Positions 1 to 11,743 are shown, counted from the first letter of the stretch. The stretch is DNA of 64,000 nucleotides from Nannobrachium achirus (GCA_963921795.1 OY997640.1:48647381-48711380), one strand, 5' to 3'. A program made the numbers and translations. Notes: generated from the letters alone by a model not told the origin.

Positions 1-346
1 AGCTCACAACAGTGTAAAACATAGTGGCTGCTATCTCATGAATGCCTGAACGGATTTCCATTCGGATTCTTTTGTTTGAAAGCTGTGAGCAATGTGGACA
101 CACGTGGTGCATTATCTAGGCATGGGTGTGCATGATCCGTGCACTATGAATTACATGGAAGTCTATGGAGACAGTTTGGCAGGATTGGAGTACGAAGGTA
201 TTGTTAAATGGCAGCAAATGAGTTAATGCAGGGGTTCCCAAACTTTTTTGTCCCAGGGCACCCCATAAATATTTTTTTAATCCGAGGCACCCCTACTGGC
301 CTACATTATAATTTTGACATTCCAGCACCTTATATTTATAGCATAT

Positions 347-531
347 CGTCGTTGTCGGGTGGAAACCTTGTATGTCCAAAACCGTTCGTTTTGTATTTAT
401 CAATATATAATTTATCAAAATATAAAATGTACTAAACTAGTGAAAACAGCAGATCTACAAGGCGTTTTGTGCTTGTAGATCAGCTGTTTTCACTCGTTTT
501 GCGCGACAGAGGTTTCTGCCGGACAGTGACG
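347..531 (+). mobile_element. inner MITE nested in hAT element 1
   Basis: Bounded by CGTCGTTGTCGGGTGGAAAC and, in reverse complement, CGTCACTGTCCGGCAGAAAC, with ATAT on both sides (343-346, 532-535). The homologous hAT at 2558-2875 reads GCATATTTTAG across this site, i.e. an apparent empty site. It contains hairpin 440-494. The alternative is a precise internal deletion in element 2. Confidence 0.6.
440..494. repeat. dispersed hairpin, copy 1
   Basis: Left arm GTGAAAACAGCAGATCTACA, loop near 461-469, right arm TGTAGATCAGCTGTTTTCAC. It lies inside the inner MITE of hAT element 1. Confidence 0.85.
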
Positions 532-1014
532 ATATTTTAGTGATTATGTTGCGAGGAAAACGTTGACATAACCATTTTGGTTAGAACTGACTGAAAATAT
601 GTTTGTACTTCAAGTTTAAAATGATACTAAATATTTCTTCAGGTGTCCAAATAAATTCCAAATATTATCAAATGATCTCGCGGCACCCCTGGGCTGCCGG
701 CACGCCACCCCAGGGTGCCCCGTCACCCACTTTGAAAAGCCCTGCCTTAATGTATATGTATATACTGTAGTTTACTCATATTCTATTGAATAGCCTAGTT
801 TGGAAATTATGCCATTGCCTTTGTAGTGATCTCCACAATACATTTTATTTCCCACATGTACAACTCAACTGGCCCTCACTCCTACAGTTCATCTTGTACA
901 CAAAACTGTCAGAGCAGGAACAAACACATTAGAACGCCCTTTCTTTGTTGTCAGACAACATACTTTCAGATAGACACATCCGTCCATGGATGCTATGCCA
1001 TCTCACCTGTTTTA

Positions 1015-1183
1015 GTTTTTGGGCATTTATGCCTTTATTAATAGGCTAGTAGACTGGCAGGAAATGAGGAGAGAGATGGGTAGTAAGCAGCAATGGTTGT
1101 CAGGATCGGGATTCGAACCTGCGACACGCTGTCAGGCATCAGAGCCTATGTGCCTGGACCGCTGGGCCAGCCGGCGCCCCAGC
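1015..1183 (-). mobile_element. tRNA-derived SINE, family 1
   Basis: On the minus strand a tRNA-like head is seen: A-box-like segment near 1150-1175 and B box GGTTCGAATCCCGATCC (around 1106-1122). The tail end reads GGGCATTTATGCCTTTATT on the + strand. It is the same family as 28321-28520 and 39500-39660. Confidence 0.8.
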
Positions 1184-1750
1184 TCTGTGTATGTACTTAA
1201 TGCATTTTTAGAACAAAATTGTATACAGTATCTCTGCCTTAATATAGAGCACACTGCTGTTGGGAGGGATGGGAGAGTAAGTACACAGGCACTGTGCTAC
1301 GAGTCAGACAGGATATGCCCACTGGTTCAGCATCATGCCCCGGCCCAGCCTACGCTGCGCATGAAGGGAAAGCACAATCTCTTGAGTGTCATCGGTTTGT
1401 TTTAATCAGACTGTATTATATTTACGTAGGGTCGTTTATTTTGAAGCGTTTCACAAGCTTTTCTTTTAGCCTCACAACTACTGTACAGTATGTCTGTGAA
1501 AGTCCTTTTGAGTTTTGGATCCAGTGAGAAAGGTAGGCTGTCATGCAGTGAGCCAGGCATATGAAAAGGCCTGGGAACAGAGATCTGCACGTCACCTGTG
1601 CCCTGTGCCTCATCTATTAATAATGAGCTGGGAAAGGCAGCAGAAAGATGGGAGGAAAGTGTGTGTGTCAGGGGGGGTCTGAAAGAACGAGTGAGAGCGT
1701 TTATGCATCTGGGTTTGGACTGTGTATCTGCCTGCTTTCAACCCTTGTAT

Positions 1751-1759
1751 ACACGCACG

Positions 1760-1840
<81 letters not shown>
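1751..1840. repeat. (CA)n microsatellite
   Basis: About 90 bp of ACGC then AC repeats. Confidence 0.97.
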
Positions 1841-1843
<3 letters not shown>

Positions 1844-2557
1844 AGGGCAGAGGGTGACTGAATGCATTCCAGAGTTGTGAGTTGGGAGCTGGTCTTGGGG
1901 ATCGGTGCATTCCCAGCGGTGGCCCCAGCCTGTCTAAAGGATCTCTTGCTCTGTCTGTCTGTCTGAGTCTGGTGCACAGCAGGAAACCTCATCTCATCTC
2001 CTAATTGTATCCGCCAGGCCGAAGGCGTGGCCGAGACTATGTTTTCGCCTCCGTCAGTCTGTGCGTGCGTGTGTGTGTCTGCCCGCGTGTCTGTCCGTCT
2101 GTGTACAGCTAATCTCCAGCACGTTTGGCCCGATTGCAACGAAACTGTGCACATACACAGCCTCGAGAAATGTTTCACGTTGGCCTGTTATAGCCGCACC
2201 AGGAGGCAGATTTTTGCTAAATCCTTTTTATTTTTTTTGTCCAAACATCATGCAAATCACAACAATAACTCTTTATCAGTAGCTCATATACACACAACTA
2301 CACACAGTCCATGCCTAACAATGTACAATGTCTTCCATATGTCATGTTCTACCAACTAAACACACTTTTTGCTACTACTCGTAGAGATTTTCAGCACTCT
2401 CGCAAATCAAAATATTGTGTCCGACTCTGTGCAATAAATTCATACAATGCTGGCCCACCATAATCTACTTAAACTGGCGGAAACCTTTTCTAGTTATTTA
2501 TTTGTTTTCCTTAGTGGGCCTTTGCTCCAGGAACTCTCCTTTTTGTGTTCCTTACAG

Positions 2558-2875
2558 CAGGGGTTCCCAAACTTTTTTGGCTCGGGGCACCCCTATAAAT
2601 ATTTTTTTCATCCGAGGCACCCCTACATTATATAACTAATTTTCACTCCCAGCACCTCATATTAATAGCATATTTTAGCGATTATGTTTTGCGAGAAAAA
2701 CAAGATAATAGCCATTTTAGTTAGAAAATCACTTTGTACTTCAAGTTTAAAATGATACTAAATACATTTTTAAATGTCCAAATAAATTTCAAATATTATC
2801 AAATTATCTTGCAGCACCCCTGGACTGCCGTCGCGGCACCCCAGGGTGCCCCGTCACCCACTTTGAAAACCCCTG
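2558..2875 (+). mobile_element. hAT-like non-autonomous element 2
   Basis: Starts CAGGGGTTCCCAAAC and ends TTTGAAAACCCCTG. The flanking 8-bp duplication CCTTACAG (2550-2557, 2876-2883) is perfect. At 318 bp it is a short form of element 1 without the nested hairpin module. Confidence 0.95.
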
Positions 2876-3285
2876 CCTTACAGTACCATGCATTATGTCA
2901 CGTGTGCAACATCTGACAGCTGGGAGGCAGAGGGCTTCTCTTTTTTAAGTGTCACAGTGTATGTGTGTGCAGATCTACACGCATGTCGCATGCATGCATA
3001 TTGTCCTCACATAACCCATCTCTGACCATTCTTCCGTGTTCATCTTGATGAACACAGGGCTGAGGTGAAGTGAGAGCTCAGGGGGGGTCACACTCTCTCC
3101 TTATTGACTGTCTGGATCTGCCTTTGCTTCTTCCCACTCAACTATTTCCTTCCGCATTGCTATCTCTCCCCCTCATCCTCCTGTTATCCTCCCCCCGTCT
3201 CTCTCTTCCTTCTGTACTGCTCCCCCCCATCACCCTCCCTCCCTCCCGGAATCAGTTCTTCTCTCCTGCTCAGCCTGTGAGGAGA

Positions 3286-4766
3286 GCGTGTATGTGTCTA
3301 CAGGAGAGGTTGAGGCCGATCGCCCCCCGCTACCCCCGCCTCCCCGTTTTTTGCTCCCAGACCACGCCCCCGACCGTCGCGATTGGCCGGCTGTACTCTG
3401 CTGTACTTCCTGGCCATGTCCTGTGTGTACTGTTGTTGTCGTGTCGCACTAGTGCTGTCACGCGTAGAAGGATGTTTGAGAGAGATGAGATTCAATTTAT
3501 TGTCAGTGGACAGTACAAGTACAGTACAGTACAGCGAAAAGTATTTTCACATCTCATACGCGGAGACGTTGGAATACGCGGAGACGTTTGGACTTTTGTA
3601 AAAATGAAAATGCGCGTGATTTACAACGCAGCCGACCGACCGATGACAATATTGTTGTTGGACCGTCGCTAAATACCATCTAATGATGTAAAATTCGATT
3701 ACTGTACCACGTGAATAGCGTGGCATTACTGCCCACAGAAAAGCAGAGTGTGACTGCAGGTTTGGGAAGAGAGGGAGAGGGGGAAAAACGTCTGGAGACT
3801 GATGCTCTAGTCTAAAGTAGCCAGCGTGGAATCAGACTATTTTGAGTTCATTTTATTATTGTTATTATTATTATTATGTTTGGGAAGAGAGGGGGGGGGG
3901 CGTCTGGAGACTGAAGTAGCCAGCGTGGAATCAGGCTATTTTGAGTTATTTTGTTATTATTATCATTATTATGATTGAAGGACCGACTGTGGGGGAAAAA
4001 ATAATAATAATTGCACACCATAGCCTACCACAAGAGATAAAGCATTTACATTTTTTATTTGACAAGCTTGGGAGAGAAGACTTGTAATTGAACGTATGGG
4101 TAGCCTAGTATATACATAGAGATGATTAATGAGGTGTTATATTGATGCTAATTCTACACCACCTGAAAGGGAGATATATGAGCCATCAGAATTCCATCCA
4201 TTGTACTGTACACTGACAATAAATTGAATCTCATCTCATTGTCTAGAGCATCAGTCTCCAGACGTTTTTCTCCCTCTCTTCCCAAACCTGCAGTCACACT
4301 CTGCTTTTCTGTGGGCAGTAATGCCACGCTATTCACGTGGTACAGTAATCGAATTTTACATCATTAGATGGTATTTAGCGACGGTCCAACAACAATATTG
4401 TCATCGGTCGGTCGGCTGCGTTGTAAATCACGCGCATTTTCATTTTTACAAAAGTCCAAACGTCTCCGCGTATTCCAACGTCTCCGCGTATGAGATGTGA
4501 AAATACTTTTCGCTGTACTGTACTGTACTGTACTTGTACTGTCCACTGACAATAAATTGAATCTCATCTCTCTCAAACATCCTTCTACGCGTGACAGCAC
4601 TAGTGCGACGCGACAACAACAGTACACACAGGACATGGCCAGGAAGTACAGCAGAGTACAGCCGGCCAATCGCGACGGTCGGGGGCGTGGTCTGGGAGCA
4701 AAAAACGGGGAGGCGGGGGTAGCGGGGGGCGATCGGCCTCAACCTCTCCTGTAGACACATACACGC
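3286..4766. mobile_element. long foldback (palindromic) element with 9-bp target duplication
   Basis: Left arm 3286-3810 and right arm 4243-4766 are near-perfect reverse complements (~525 bp each). In the part I compared, the differences are one substitution and one 5-bp AGTAC unit. The element is flanked by a perfect 9-bp repeat GTGAGGAGA (3277-3285, 4767-4775). The loop (3811-4242) holds a local direct repeat (TTTGGGAAGAGAGGG..., near 3761 and 3880) and a second copy of the motif CTGACAATAAATTGAATCTC next to the right arm. Long TIRs plus 9-bp duplications resemble Mutator-like or foldback elements. No transposase is visible; the long open frames here are mirror images of each other and not genes. 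Confidence 0.9.
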
Positions 4767-4883
4767 GTGAGGAGATGAGACGGGACAACTGGGCTGTTCC
4801 CCTTGCCTGCCTCTCCTCCCCCCAGTCTGTCTACTACTTTCTTTTCTCTCTCTCACTCTCTCTCTCTCTTTCACTCTCACTCT

Positions 4884-4884
<1 letters not shown>

Positions 4885-4921
<37 letters not shown>
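4885..4921. repeat. (CA)n microsatellite
   Basis: About 37 bp of CA, preceded by CT-rich sequence. Confidence 0.95.
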
Positions 4922-4922
<1 letters not shown>

Positions 4923-5219
4923 TCTCTGTCCGTCTCTTCTCACTGTCCTTAACCCCCCGGCTGCACCGAGCGTGTCGAGCATCGCGTCAACGTCTGGGAA
5001 CGCTCCCGTTTTAATCAATGAAGGGTGCTCCACTGCCGACGTCAACGTCGGACGCTCCGGTGACGACGTCCAAACAAAACAAAAAAACGCCCCGGTTAAA
5101 AAATGTTACGCCGTCCCCAACGTCCAGTGATGTATACATTATGATTAAATGTAATTGCTTTTCATATTTAAATGTATATACGTGCCTTTCTGCTGTTGGA
5201 TATCCATTCATGTCATTCA

Positions 5220-5410
5220 CAAGGGTGACTGGATGTCCCGGAAATCATAGCATGTGTGTCCGTTCATGTCCATATATGGTCATTCCAGTCCAGAATGAAC
5301 AGGTTTTATCTGTCCCGTACATGTGTGTCCCGTGTGTGTCCCATGTGTGTCCCGTTCATGTCCATATCTGTCCCGTACATCCAGAATATGTGTGTAACGT
5401 CCGTCCCGGT
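5220..5410. repeat. degenerate GTCC(C)GTNCATGT minisatellite
   Basis: Repeated short units such as GTGTGTCCCGTACATGTGTG, GTCCCATGTGTGTCC and GTTCATGTCCATAT in irregular order. Confidence 0.7.
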
Positions 5411-5784
5411 CTGATGATTGGATGATTAAAAATGTCCAATGAGACCATACTTTGAGGATTGGTCAAGCTTCACATGACAATTCGGCCCTCCAGATAAAAT
5501 CATTCATTCATTCAGAATTGGATGAATGTATAGATCACAGAGTTCATAGCTCTAGAATACATAGAATAAAAGTTCACCGCTTCACTTCAAACCGAGGTTT
5601 GATTTTTTTTAATGTAATTACAGTGGTCTTCTTACTTTGATAAAATTATGTATAAACACAACAGGCTGGGAAACAACTCCTTTCTCATTTCTTCCTACTA
5701 AAACAGGTCAGCAGTGAGTGACTGAGTCTGAACTGAACACTACAGACAGATTTTTATACATTATCGTGGCGGCGCTGGTTCACC

Positions 5785-5887
5785 GAAAATAGCCAATCTA
5801 CAAGCTCACAGTCACAAAACAGCATGTCCTGAGTCATGCGCGCGTCCACGCGACGTGTTGTGAGCTTGTAGATCTGCTATTTTTTTT
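5785..5887. repeat. dispersed hairpin, free copy
   Basis: Arms GAAAATAGCCAATCTACAAG and CTTGTAGATCTGCTATTTT, with CTCACA/TGTGAG continuing the stem and a long ~45-bp loop. No enclosing mobile element was recognised. Confidence 0.8.
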
Positions 5888-6414
5888 CTGGCACTTTACA
5901 CAGCATAAATTAATATAAATTAGGCATAACACTACAGTTGATTATATCCTCGTCTGATCTTTGATTGAAATATCAGAGCCAGTCGGACGTCAACGTGACG
6001 GCGTCTTAGGAGCCCTGGCGTAACCAGCTGTGCTGGAGAGTTAGTCCCACACTATGACTCTGACTAGTGCTGCAAAGCATGCTTTGGCCCACTTCAGTCC
6101 ACCCGGGGCAATTACAAGAGAGTGACATTTTAAAGGAGGAGAGGGGGGAAGGAGAGGTATATAGCTGAGGAACACATGCTTTCTTTTCTTTCTGTCCATC
6201 TCTGTTGAAAGCCATCGCATGTTGGCCGTGATGCACACCTCGGGGACTTGCTTCATACAGGAAAGAATGCTTGTCTGCTCAATATTTTACAAGGCGAACG
6301 GCGCATATCTGCTCTTCCTCCTGCTCTCATAATGGGACAGCCAAGGCAGAGCGACGTGAGGGATGTATGGGCGGCAGGGCATTGGTTACAGAGAGGAAAC
6401 CTTGTGGATTAGAT

Positions 6415-6742
6415 CAGCGGTCTTTAACCTTTTTCAGGTCAATGACCGTTTAGCTGCGAGAGAGATGACGCAGTGACCCCCACTACATATATTGTGTGAA
6501 ATTGTGTTGCAGATTAAACTTTTTCATATATTTTCGTATAGCTTCGTAGCCTTGTTTGACACGCATTTTCTTTTTCTAGTATTAACATGTTGGATTCACA
6601 TTAATGTGTATTTTCAGACTTTTTAAACCCTCAGAATGTAGTCAACTTGACCGTTGGCTCTATACTCCTACACCAACTCTCCGAAAATAGCACATCTACA
6701 AGCTCGCTGCTATTTTCCCAGACCCCCTGTTGAAGACCCCTG
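6415..6742 (+). mobile_element. hAT-like element (CAGCGGTCTTTAACC end)
   Basis: Starts CAGCGGTCTTTAACC, ends TGTTGAAGACCCCTG. Flanks GATTAGAT (6407-6414) and GACTAGAT (6743-6750) agree at 7 of 8 positions. Near its right end (6683-6717) it has a collapsed hairpin in which AATAGCACATCTACAAGCTC runs straight into GCTGCTATTTTC. Confidence 0.85.
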
Positions 6743-7197
6743 GACTAGATATACATTCATAAATACTGGAACTATTATATGCTGTTGTAGACACACACCA
6801 CCCAAAAGTGATGTCATTAAAGGAAAATGGATGAAACCTCACAGTAGACCAATTGAAAATAGGAGTAAGTAAATATCTGACCGAAAGGAAAATGTATTTA
6901 GTTTTTGCATACTCAGCCAGGCTTTTAACCCGGAGGCATAAATAGGCTCAGGTGATATTACATCACCAGAGTCGCAGGGACAATTAACATCATTTTAAGA
7001 GACACTATTGAAATTCATTATGAATATAGATTATAGAATATCGTCATCGTCATAAATATATTTTGAATGTTTTTATGACAATCGTTACAAACACCTCATG
7101 GCATGGGATTGATTGCATCGTTTTTTTGTTAACTTGTTAACGTCCACAGCTTTTAACTTGTTTTCTAACATCTGTCTCTCCTCCTCTTCTCTTCCAG

Positions 7198-7236
7198 TCC
7201 TGTGTGCGAAGAACCTGGCAAAGAAAGACTTCTTCC
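7198..7236 (+). CDS. smurf2: smurf2 exon 2 (C2 domain, first strand)
   Basis: A 39-nt coding exon, entered in phase 1 and left in phase 1. It encodes (V)LCAKNLAKKDFF(R), the start of the C2 domain that targets SMURF ligases to membranes and, in SMURF2, folds back on the HECT domain to hold the enzyme inactive. The acceptor is CTCTTCCAG and the donor CGTGAGTGG. The terminal C joins GA of exon 3 to make the Arg of DFFR-LPDPF, which confirms the junction. Human SMURF2 has Val where this fish has Ala (NLAKKD), a residue shared with SMURF1, but the downstream exons are SMURF2-like. Confidence 0.93.
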
Positions 7237-7795
7237 GTGAGTGGAATCTCTTTTTCCTTTTTTTTACTATTCCTGTCCCGTGTTGGGTCCCACGTGGATT
7301 AGAGAACTGGCATTGTCAGCAGTGGCAGCGTGCTGGCTCTCAAAATGATGTCCCCAAGGTGCTGTCTGTCTGTCTGTCTGTCTGTCTGACATGCACAACC
7401 AGGAGACCCGTCACGTGCACTGCCCGCCAAAAGTCTCATAATGGGTGAATTAAGTAGAAAAGTGCCACTTAGGAAGAACAAGGCACCCATAGAATATGAA
7501 TGGAACTGCGTAGATACTGTACAGTATGTGGTTCTGTCTAAGCTAAAGTTTTATTCATTGCTCTTCTTTTGAAGTAGCATTTCCACTTAATGACCCTTTT
7601 GGGCTTGTCAGGACTAGAGCAACGTCTGAGTGGCAACAACCAGTTTTGGAAGCGCACTTAACCTGAATAGTCTAGACTAGAAGGCAAGTCATAGTCAGCA
7701 TCCTGCGATGCAGATGTATTGTACTAATTTTGCCAGAGGGAGGTAGGTGAAGTGATATGAATAACGTCTAATTTTAATTTAATTTGGGTGCAACG

Positions 7796-7949
<154 letters not shown>

Positions 7950-8192
7950 ATTCACGCTATCAGGGTAGAAGATCTTCCTCCGTCACTCATCTTAATGAAG
8001 GCATGGATGTGTTTCACAAACCAGACAGCTTTCACAACGGCCTAACCTAAAGCAGCACACGCCCTTGGCATAATTGCCATCGTTATGGCTGTAGTAAAGA
8101 CATTGGATTGCAACTACTGCATCCTATTTAGCCTGTAGCCCCGTTGGTCATTTAAGCCTGATGTATACTTACTGTAGTTCCGTGTCAGTGTC

Positions 8193-8242
8193 GCACATTT
8201 ACAAGCTCACAACGTGTTGCGAGCTTGTATATCGTCTATTTC
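8193..8242. repeat. dispersed hairpin, free copy
   Basis: CACATTTACAAGCTCAC and GCGAGCTTGTATATCGTC separated by a few bases. No enclosing element was recognised. Confidence 0.75.
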
Positions 8243-8481
8243 CAGTGCGCAACACAATGTGTGACCAACTATAAATCAGGCATTACCTGGAATCCTAGGA
8301 TGTAATTACTACGAAGAAGCGTGGGTTTGTAGAGTTGCTTCCTGTGACGGGGATGAGCTCATCCACATACATGCACACAAAAAAAGCCAACAAGGGAAGT
8401 CCCAACGGAGCAAATGTGACATAACAGGTTTGACCAGTGTGAGGTATCGGTGCTCAGAGGCACAATCTCTAAACAAACACA

Positions 8482-8501
8482 CATGCGCGCACACACACAC
8501 A

Positions 8502-8581
<80 letters not shown>
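8482..8581. repeat. (CA)n/(CT)n compound microsatellite
   Basis: CA repeat interrupted by CTCTCTCTCT near 8500. Confidence 0.97.
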
Positions 8582-8584
<3 letters not shown>

Positions 8585-8827
8585 AGCGTGCCATTACTAT
8601 GAGACACAGACTAAATAGCATCCCTTATCAGATTTCCCTTTGAATAAGACACTGTGGAAAGACATGCCTTGGAGCCACTCGGCAGATAGCAGCAGTGCTT
8701 GTCATTTCCTCTCCATGTTATGTAAATAATTCGGACTGTAAATAACATTTCACTGGCAACGTTTGCATGCCACTTCGACATGACTGTATTGGTTGATTCT
8801 AGTATTCCTCTCCACACCACCAGGTAA

Positions 8828-9102
8828 AATGGTAAATGGTGCATTTATATAGCGCTTTTATCCAAAGCGCTTTTACAGAGATTGTGCATTACATTCACCC
8901 ATTCACGCACACATTCATACACCGGTGGCAGAGGAAACCATGCAAGGCACCAACCTGCTCACCAGGAGCAATGTGGGGTTCAGAGTCTTGCCCAAGGACC
9001 CTTCGACATTAACTCAGGGGGAGCCCGGATTCGAACTGGGAACCCTTCGGGAACCCTTCGTGGTCTAATAACGGTTTCTCTACCCCTGAGCTATGCCGCC
9101 CC
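8828..9102 (-). mobile_element. tRNA-derived SINE, family 2
   Basis: Read on the minus strand: head GGCATAGCTCAGGGGTAGAG (A box), B box GTTCGAATCC, a body with the CACCGGTG/CATGCAAGG region, and the tail GGATAAAAGCGCTATATAAA. It is flanked by CCAGGTAA (8820-8827, 9103-9110), a likely target duplication. Same family as 11744-11984. Confidence 0.88.
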
Positions 9103-9276
9103 CCAGGTAACATTTGAAATCATCAATCTGTATTCTACTATAACAAAAAGTGTTGTGATGTTGGCTGTATCAGCGGTATAAATACGCAAATCCCCATATA
9201 TGGTCAGAACAGAGGTTCTCAAGAAATCTCTATAAATTATGCAGACCTCATTACGATATGAAGTCATAGTACTGAC

Positions 9277-9321
9277 ATCATTGTACTTGGAGGACAGTCT
9301 ATGTCCTCCAAGTACAATGAT
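9277..9321. repeat. perfect 20-bp palindrome
   Basis: ATCATTGTACTTGGAGGACA-type arms (9277-9296 and 9302-9321) around a 5-nt spacer; no mismatch. Confidence 0.9.
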
Positions 9322-9429
9322 AATGGGCAGTGCACTAAGTACCACTCTGACAATGTGTACAATGCATAACCGGAGGGCATATGATGTTACCAACTGGCAT
9401 TGTTCCCAACGAGCCTAGTCTATATCTAT

Positions 9430-9645
9430 ATATAAATGTGTGGAATCTTTGTGTCTTTCTGTGCCCCCTTGCATATCTCAAGAATTGGCCAACCGATCAA
9501 CTTCAAACTTGGCGTGTGGATCCGTGGGAGTGCAGTGCTGAGTGGGATCGGTCGGATCAGCGAATAAAAATAATAATATCTTTAAGTTATGCAAATCCCC
9601 ATCTATTTAGTACCCTGATGTTATCAATATGACGTCCATATTGAG

Positions 9646-9682
<37 letters not shown>
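9430..9682. repeat. fish repeat fragment ending in (GACA)n
   Basis: The segment CTCAAGAATTGGCCAACCGA followed by CTTCAAACTTGGCGTG and a terminal (GACA)n run (about 9648-9682) resembles the pieces at 2030-2190 and 38205-38290. The class is unknown to me. Confidence 0.5.
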
Positions 9683-10086
9683 GGGTACAACGGGTACTCA
9701 AACATGCATAGAATTCTGTCCGAAAAGGGTAACACACCTTAACTGTTGCACATAGTTAAGGCATGGACCAATCATGCTTACTGTCTTGTGTAAAGGCATT
9801 CTGACTACTTGAATTTTGTGGATTGCTACTATGGCATGATGATGATACTTTTTCAACATACATGAATATAACCATAATTATGGCCATAACAGATAGAATT
9901 TGTAAAAAAAAAAAAGTTTTTACCTGGGACTCATTCAAATGACAATCCATGGATCCTTTGACCCACTACCTAAGACAGTCACAGTGTTCTCCATTTTTGT
10001 TTGCCTGTGATGCTATCAGGTTCGGATAGATAGTCATCTAAAAAGCCATTCCTTTGTCTCTGCTCCTCCTTATTTTGGCTTCACAG

Positions 10087-10195
10087 GACTGCCAGATCCA
10101 TTTGCCAAAGTGGTGGTGGACGGCTCTGGACAATGCCACTCCACGGACACTGTGAGGAACACGCTGGACCCCAAGTGGAACCAACATTATGATCT
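10087..10195 (+). CDS. smurf2: smurf2 exon 3 (C2 domain core)
   Basis: A 109-nt exon encoding (R)LPDPFAKVVVDGSGQ...STDTVRNTLDPKWNQHYD(L). This is the most conserved part of the SMURF C2 domain, with the loop DPFAK and the motif TLDPKWNQ typical of NEDD4-family C2 domains. The acceptor is GGCTTCACAG. The donor follows GATCT as GTAAG, and the split Leu codon (CT + C of exon 4) restores the frame. Compared with human SMURF2, the visible difference is VRN for VKN. Confidence 0.95.
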
Positions 10196-11743
10196 GTAAG
10201 TCGTTAATATCATCTGTAAGTCACTCGCAACACAATGGGGGTGTGCATCACTGTAGGACAACTAAGAGGCAACCTGGCTTTTAGCCTTCTGTCATCATTA
10301 ACAGCATTCTTGTCACAACACCGCAAACATAAATGTACGGCTCACGTGCAGAACACAAACTCAGGAAACCAAGGAGGTAACTCAAATAGACTTTATTAGA
10401 AAATGAACGTAACCCTCACAGACGTGGCAACAGGGGAATGTGGAAAAGGGAAGGGAGGGGCCCTGTCAACTCGGGGGTCAAACTGGAAAGGCACACTGAA
10501 CACCGACAGAGACCGTGGTCATGACAATTCTGTCCTGCACGTTAGTTCCCTGTCTCTTTTGCTTTGCAGGTGTAAGATGGTAAATGTACTGTACCTATTT
10601 GAGTTGTCAAGCTGATTTCAACTCAAATTAGTGGTTTTGAGCTTTTAAAGCACAATGACTTAATAATTCTATATTCCCACTATTTTATGCATGCTTGCAC
10701 TGGGATTTACCAAGCAATATTAAATGGTAGGCCTGTGATTCATGCATTTTACATCTGAATTGCTGAAGAAGCCACTGTGAAGTCAGTCTTTTGTGAGCCA
10801 AAATAATGTCAAAAAGGTCCTGCAAAATCCCAGTGGGACTGCTCATGTAGGGGAAGCGTCTGTTTGCACCAAAAGTGTAGCCACGTAAACCTTCAGTTCC
10901 ATACCATATAATAAACAGGAGAAGAGAAACGCACTGCGACTCCCAAGTGGCACCGTGCTGTAGGTTTTGGTTTCAGTCTCTGGCACTGCTTTGCGTGGAG
11001 CTGCTATGATAAGCGTGTGAGGAATGCAGAATCAGCCTCCCCTTTTCCGTGTGCACCAACACCCAGCTATAAACCACTATGGCCCGTTTAGCAAGCGCAC
11101 AGTGCCTCTACAATACCCTGGGACTGTACACATTCCACACTCCCTGCTCGGGCCAGACTTTCATCAAAGTTATAGGATTTTAGAAAATAATACTCATCCA
11201 GTTTTAACACCACTGGGGGGTTTATTTATCCATCCCCCATTCCCCCAAAATATATTTGGGCAAAAAAAAAAGAAATATTGTGATTGTTTCCCATCTTCAT
11301 GTTCATATCTTGCAAAAAATATTTATTCAGGGTTAGGGGGCAATAATGTAAGACAAGCCCTAATCGTCTCACCTCCACTGAAGCACTCTGTGCTTGACTG
11401 AATGGAAGGAAGCAGTGTTTTCACTGGGGGCCGGTGGGGGTGTCGTGAATGTCCTCCGTGTTGAGCTCTGTCGAAAGGCTGTTGGTCCAGGGAGTAATCA
11501 CCCTAAAGGACCCAAAGGGCCCACTGGCAGTTCCCACAACCACAGAGAGAGGCAGAGGCAAATGAAAGCAGAGGCAGAGAGGGCGGATGATGGAGTGGCC
11601 TTGGGGAGAGCTGAGTGGAGGAAAGAAGGAATGAGGAGAGATGGAGTGTGTTGGACAGAGAGGAGTTGGTCATACACCGGTAGAAAGACACAACCAAGAA
11701 AAATGTTTGTCGTTACTTGATGAACCCAACACACACACACTCA

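Larger units (their letters stand above)
229..744 (+). mobile_element. hAT-like non-autonomous element 1, with nested module
   Basis: Starts CAGGGGTTCCCAAAC and ends TTTGAAAAGCCCTG. It is flanked by AGTTAATG (221-228) and CCTTAATG (745-752), 6 of 8 identical, as expected for an old 8-bp hAT duplication. It is homologous end to end with the elements at 2558-2875 and 49506-50066. The module 347-531 inside it has its own inverted ends and a hairpin; element 2 lacks it. There is no coding capacity. Confidence 0.88.
1..7197 (+). other. smurf2: smurf2 intron 1 (3' part)
   Basis: Non-coding. Exon 1, expected to encode about 18 residues ending just before VLCAKN, is not visible here and should lie upstream. 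The intron holds three hAT-like elements (229-744, 2558-2875, 6415-6742), a SINE (1015-1183), a CA microsatellite (1751-1840), the large foldback element (3286-4766), a GTCC/GTGT minisatellite (5220-5410) and a free hairpin (5785-5887). It ends in a pyrimidine-rich acceptor (CTCTTCTCTTCCAG). Stretches 760-1010, 1190-1740, 2885-3270 and 6750-7190 show nothing I recognise. Confidence 0.85.

Noticed and set aside
1106-1122. tRNA gene
   Set aside because: The B-box match belongs to a SINE head; no complete cloverleaf can be drawn here, at 8828, 11744, 28321 or 39500.
3070-5045. Open frames of 200 and 199 codons on opposite strands
   Set aside because: They are mirror images created by the foldback element's arms plus simple sequence; no domain and no splice context.
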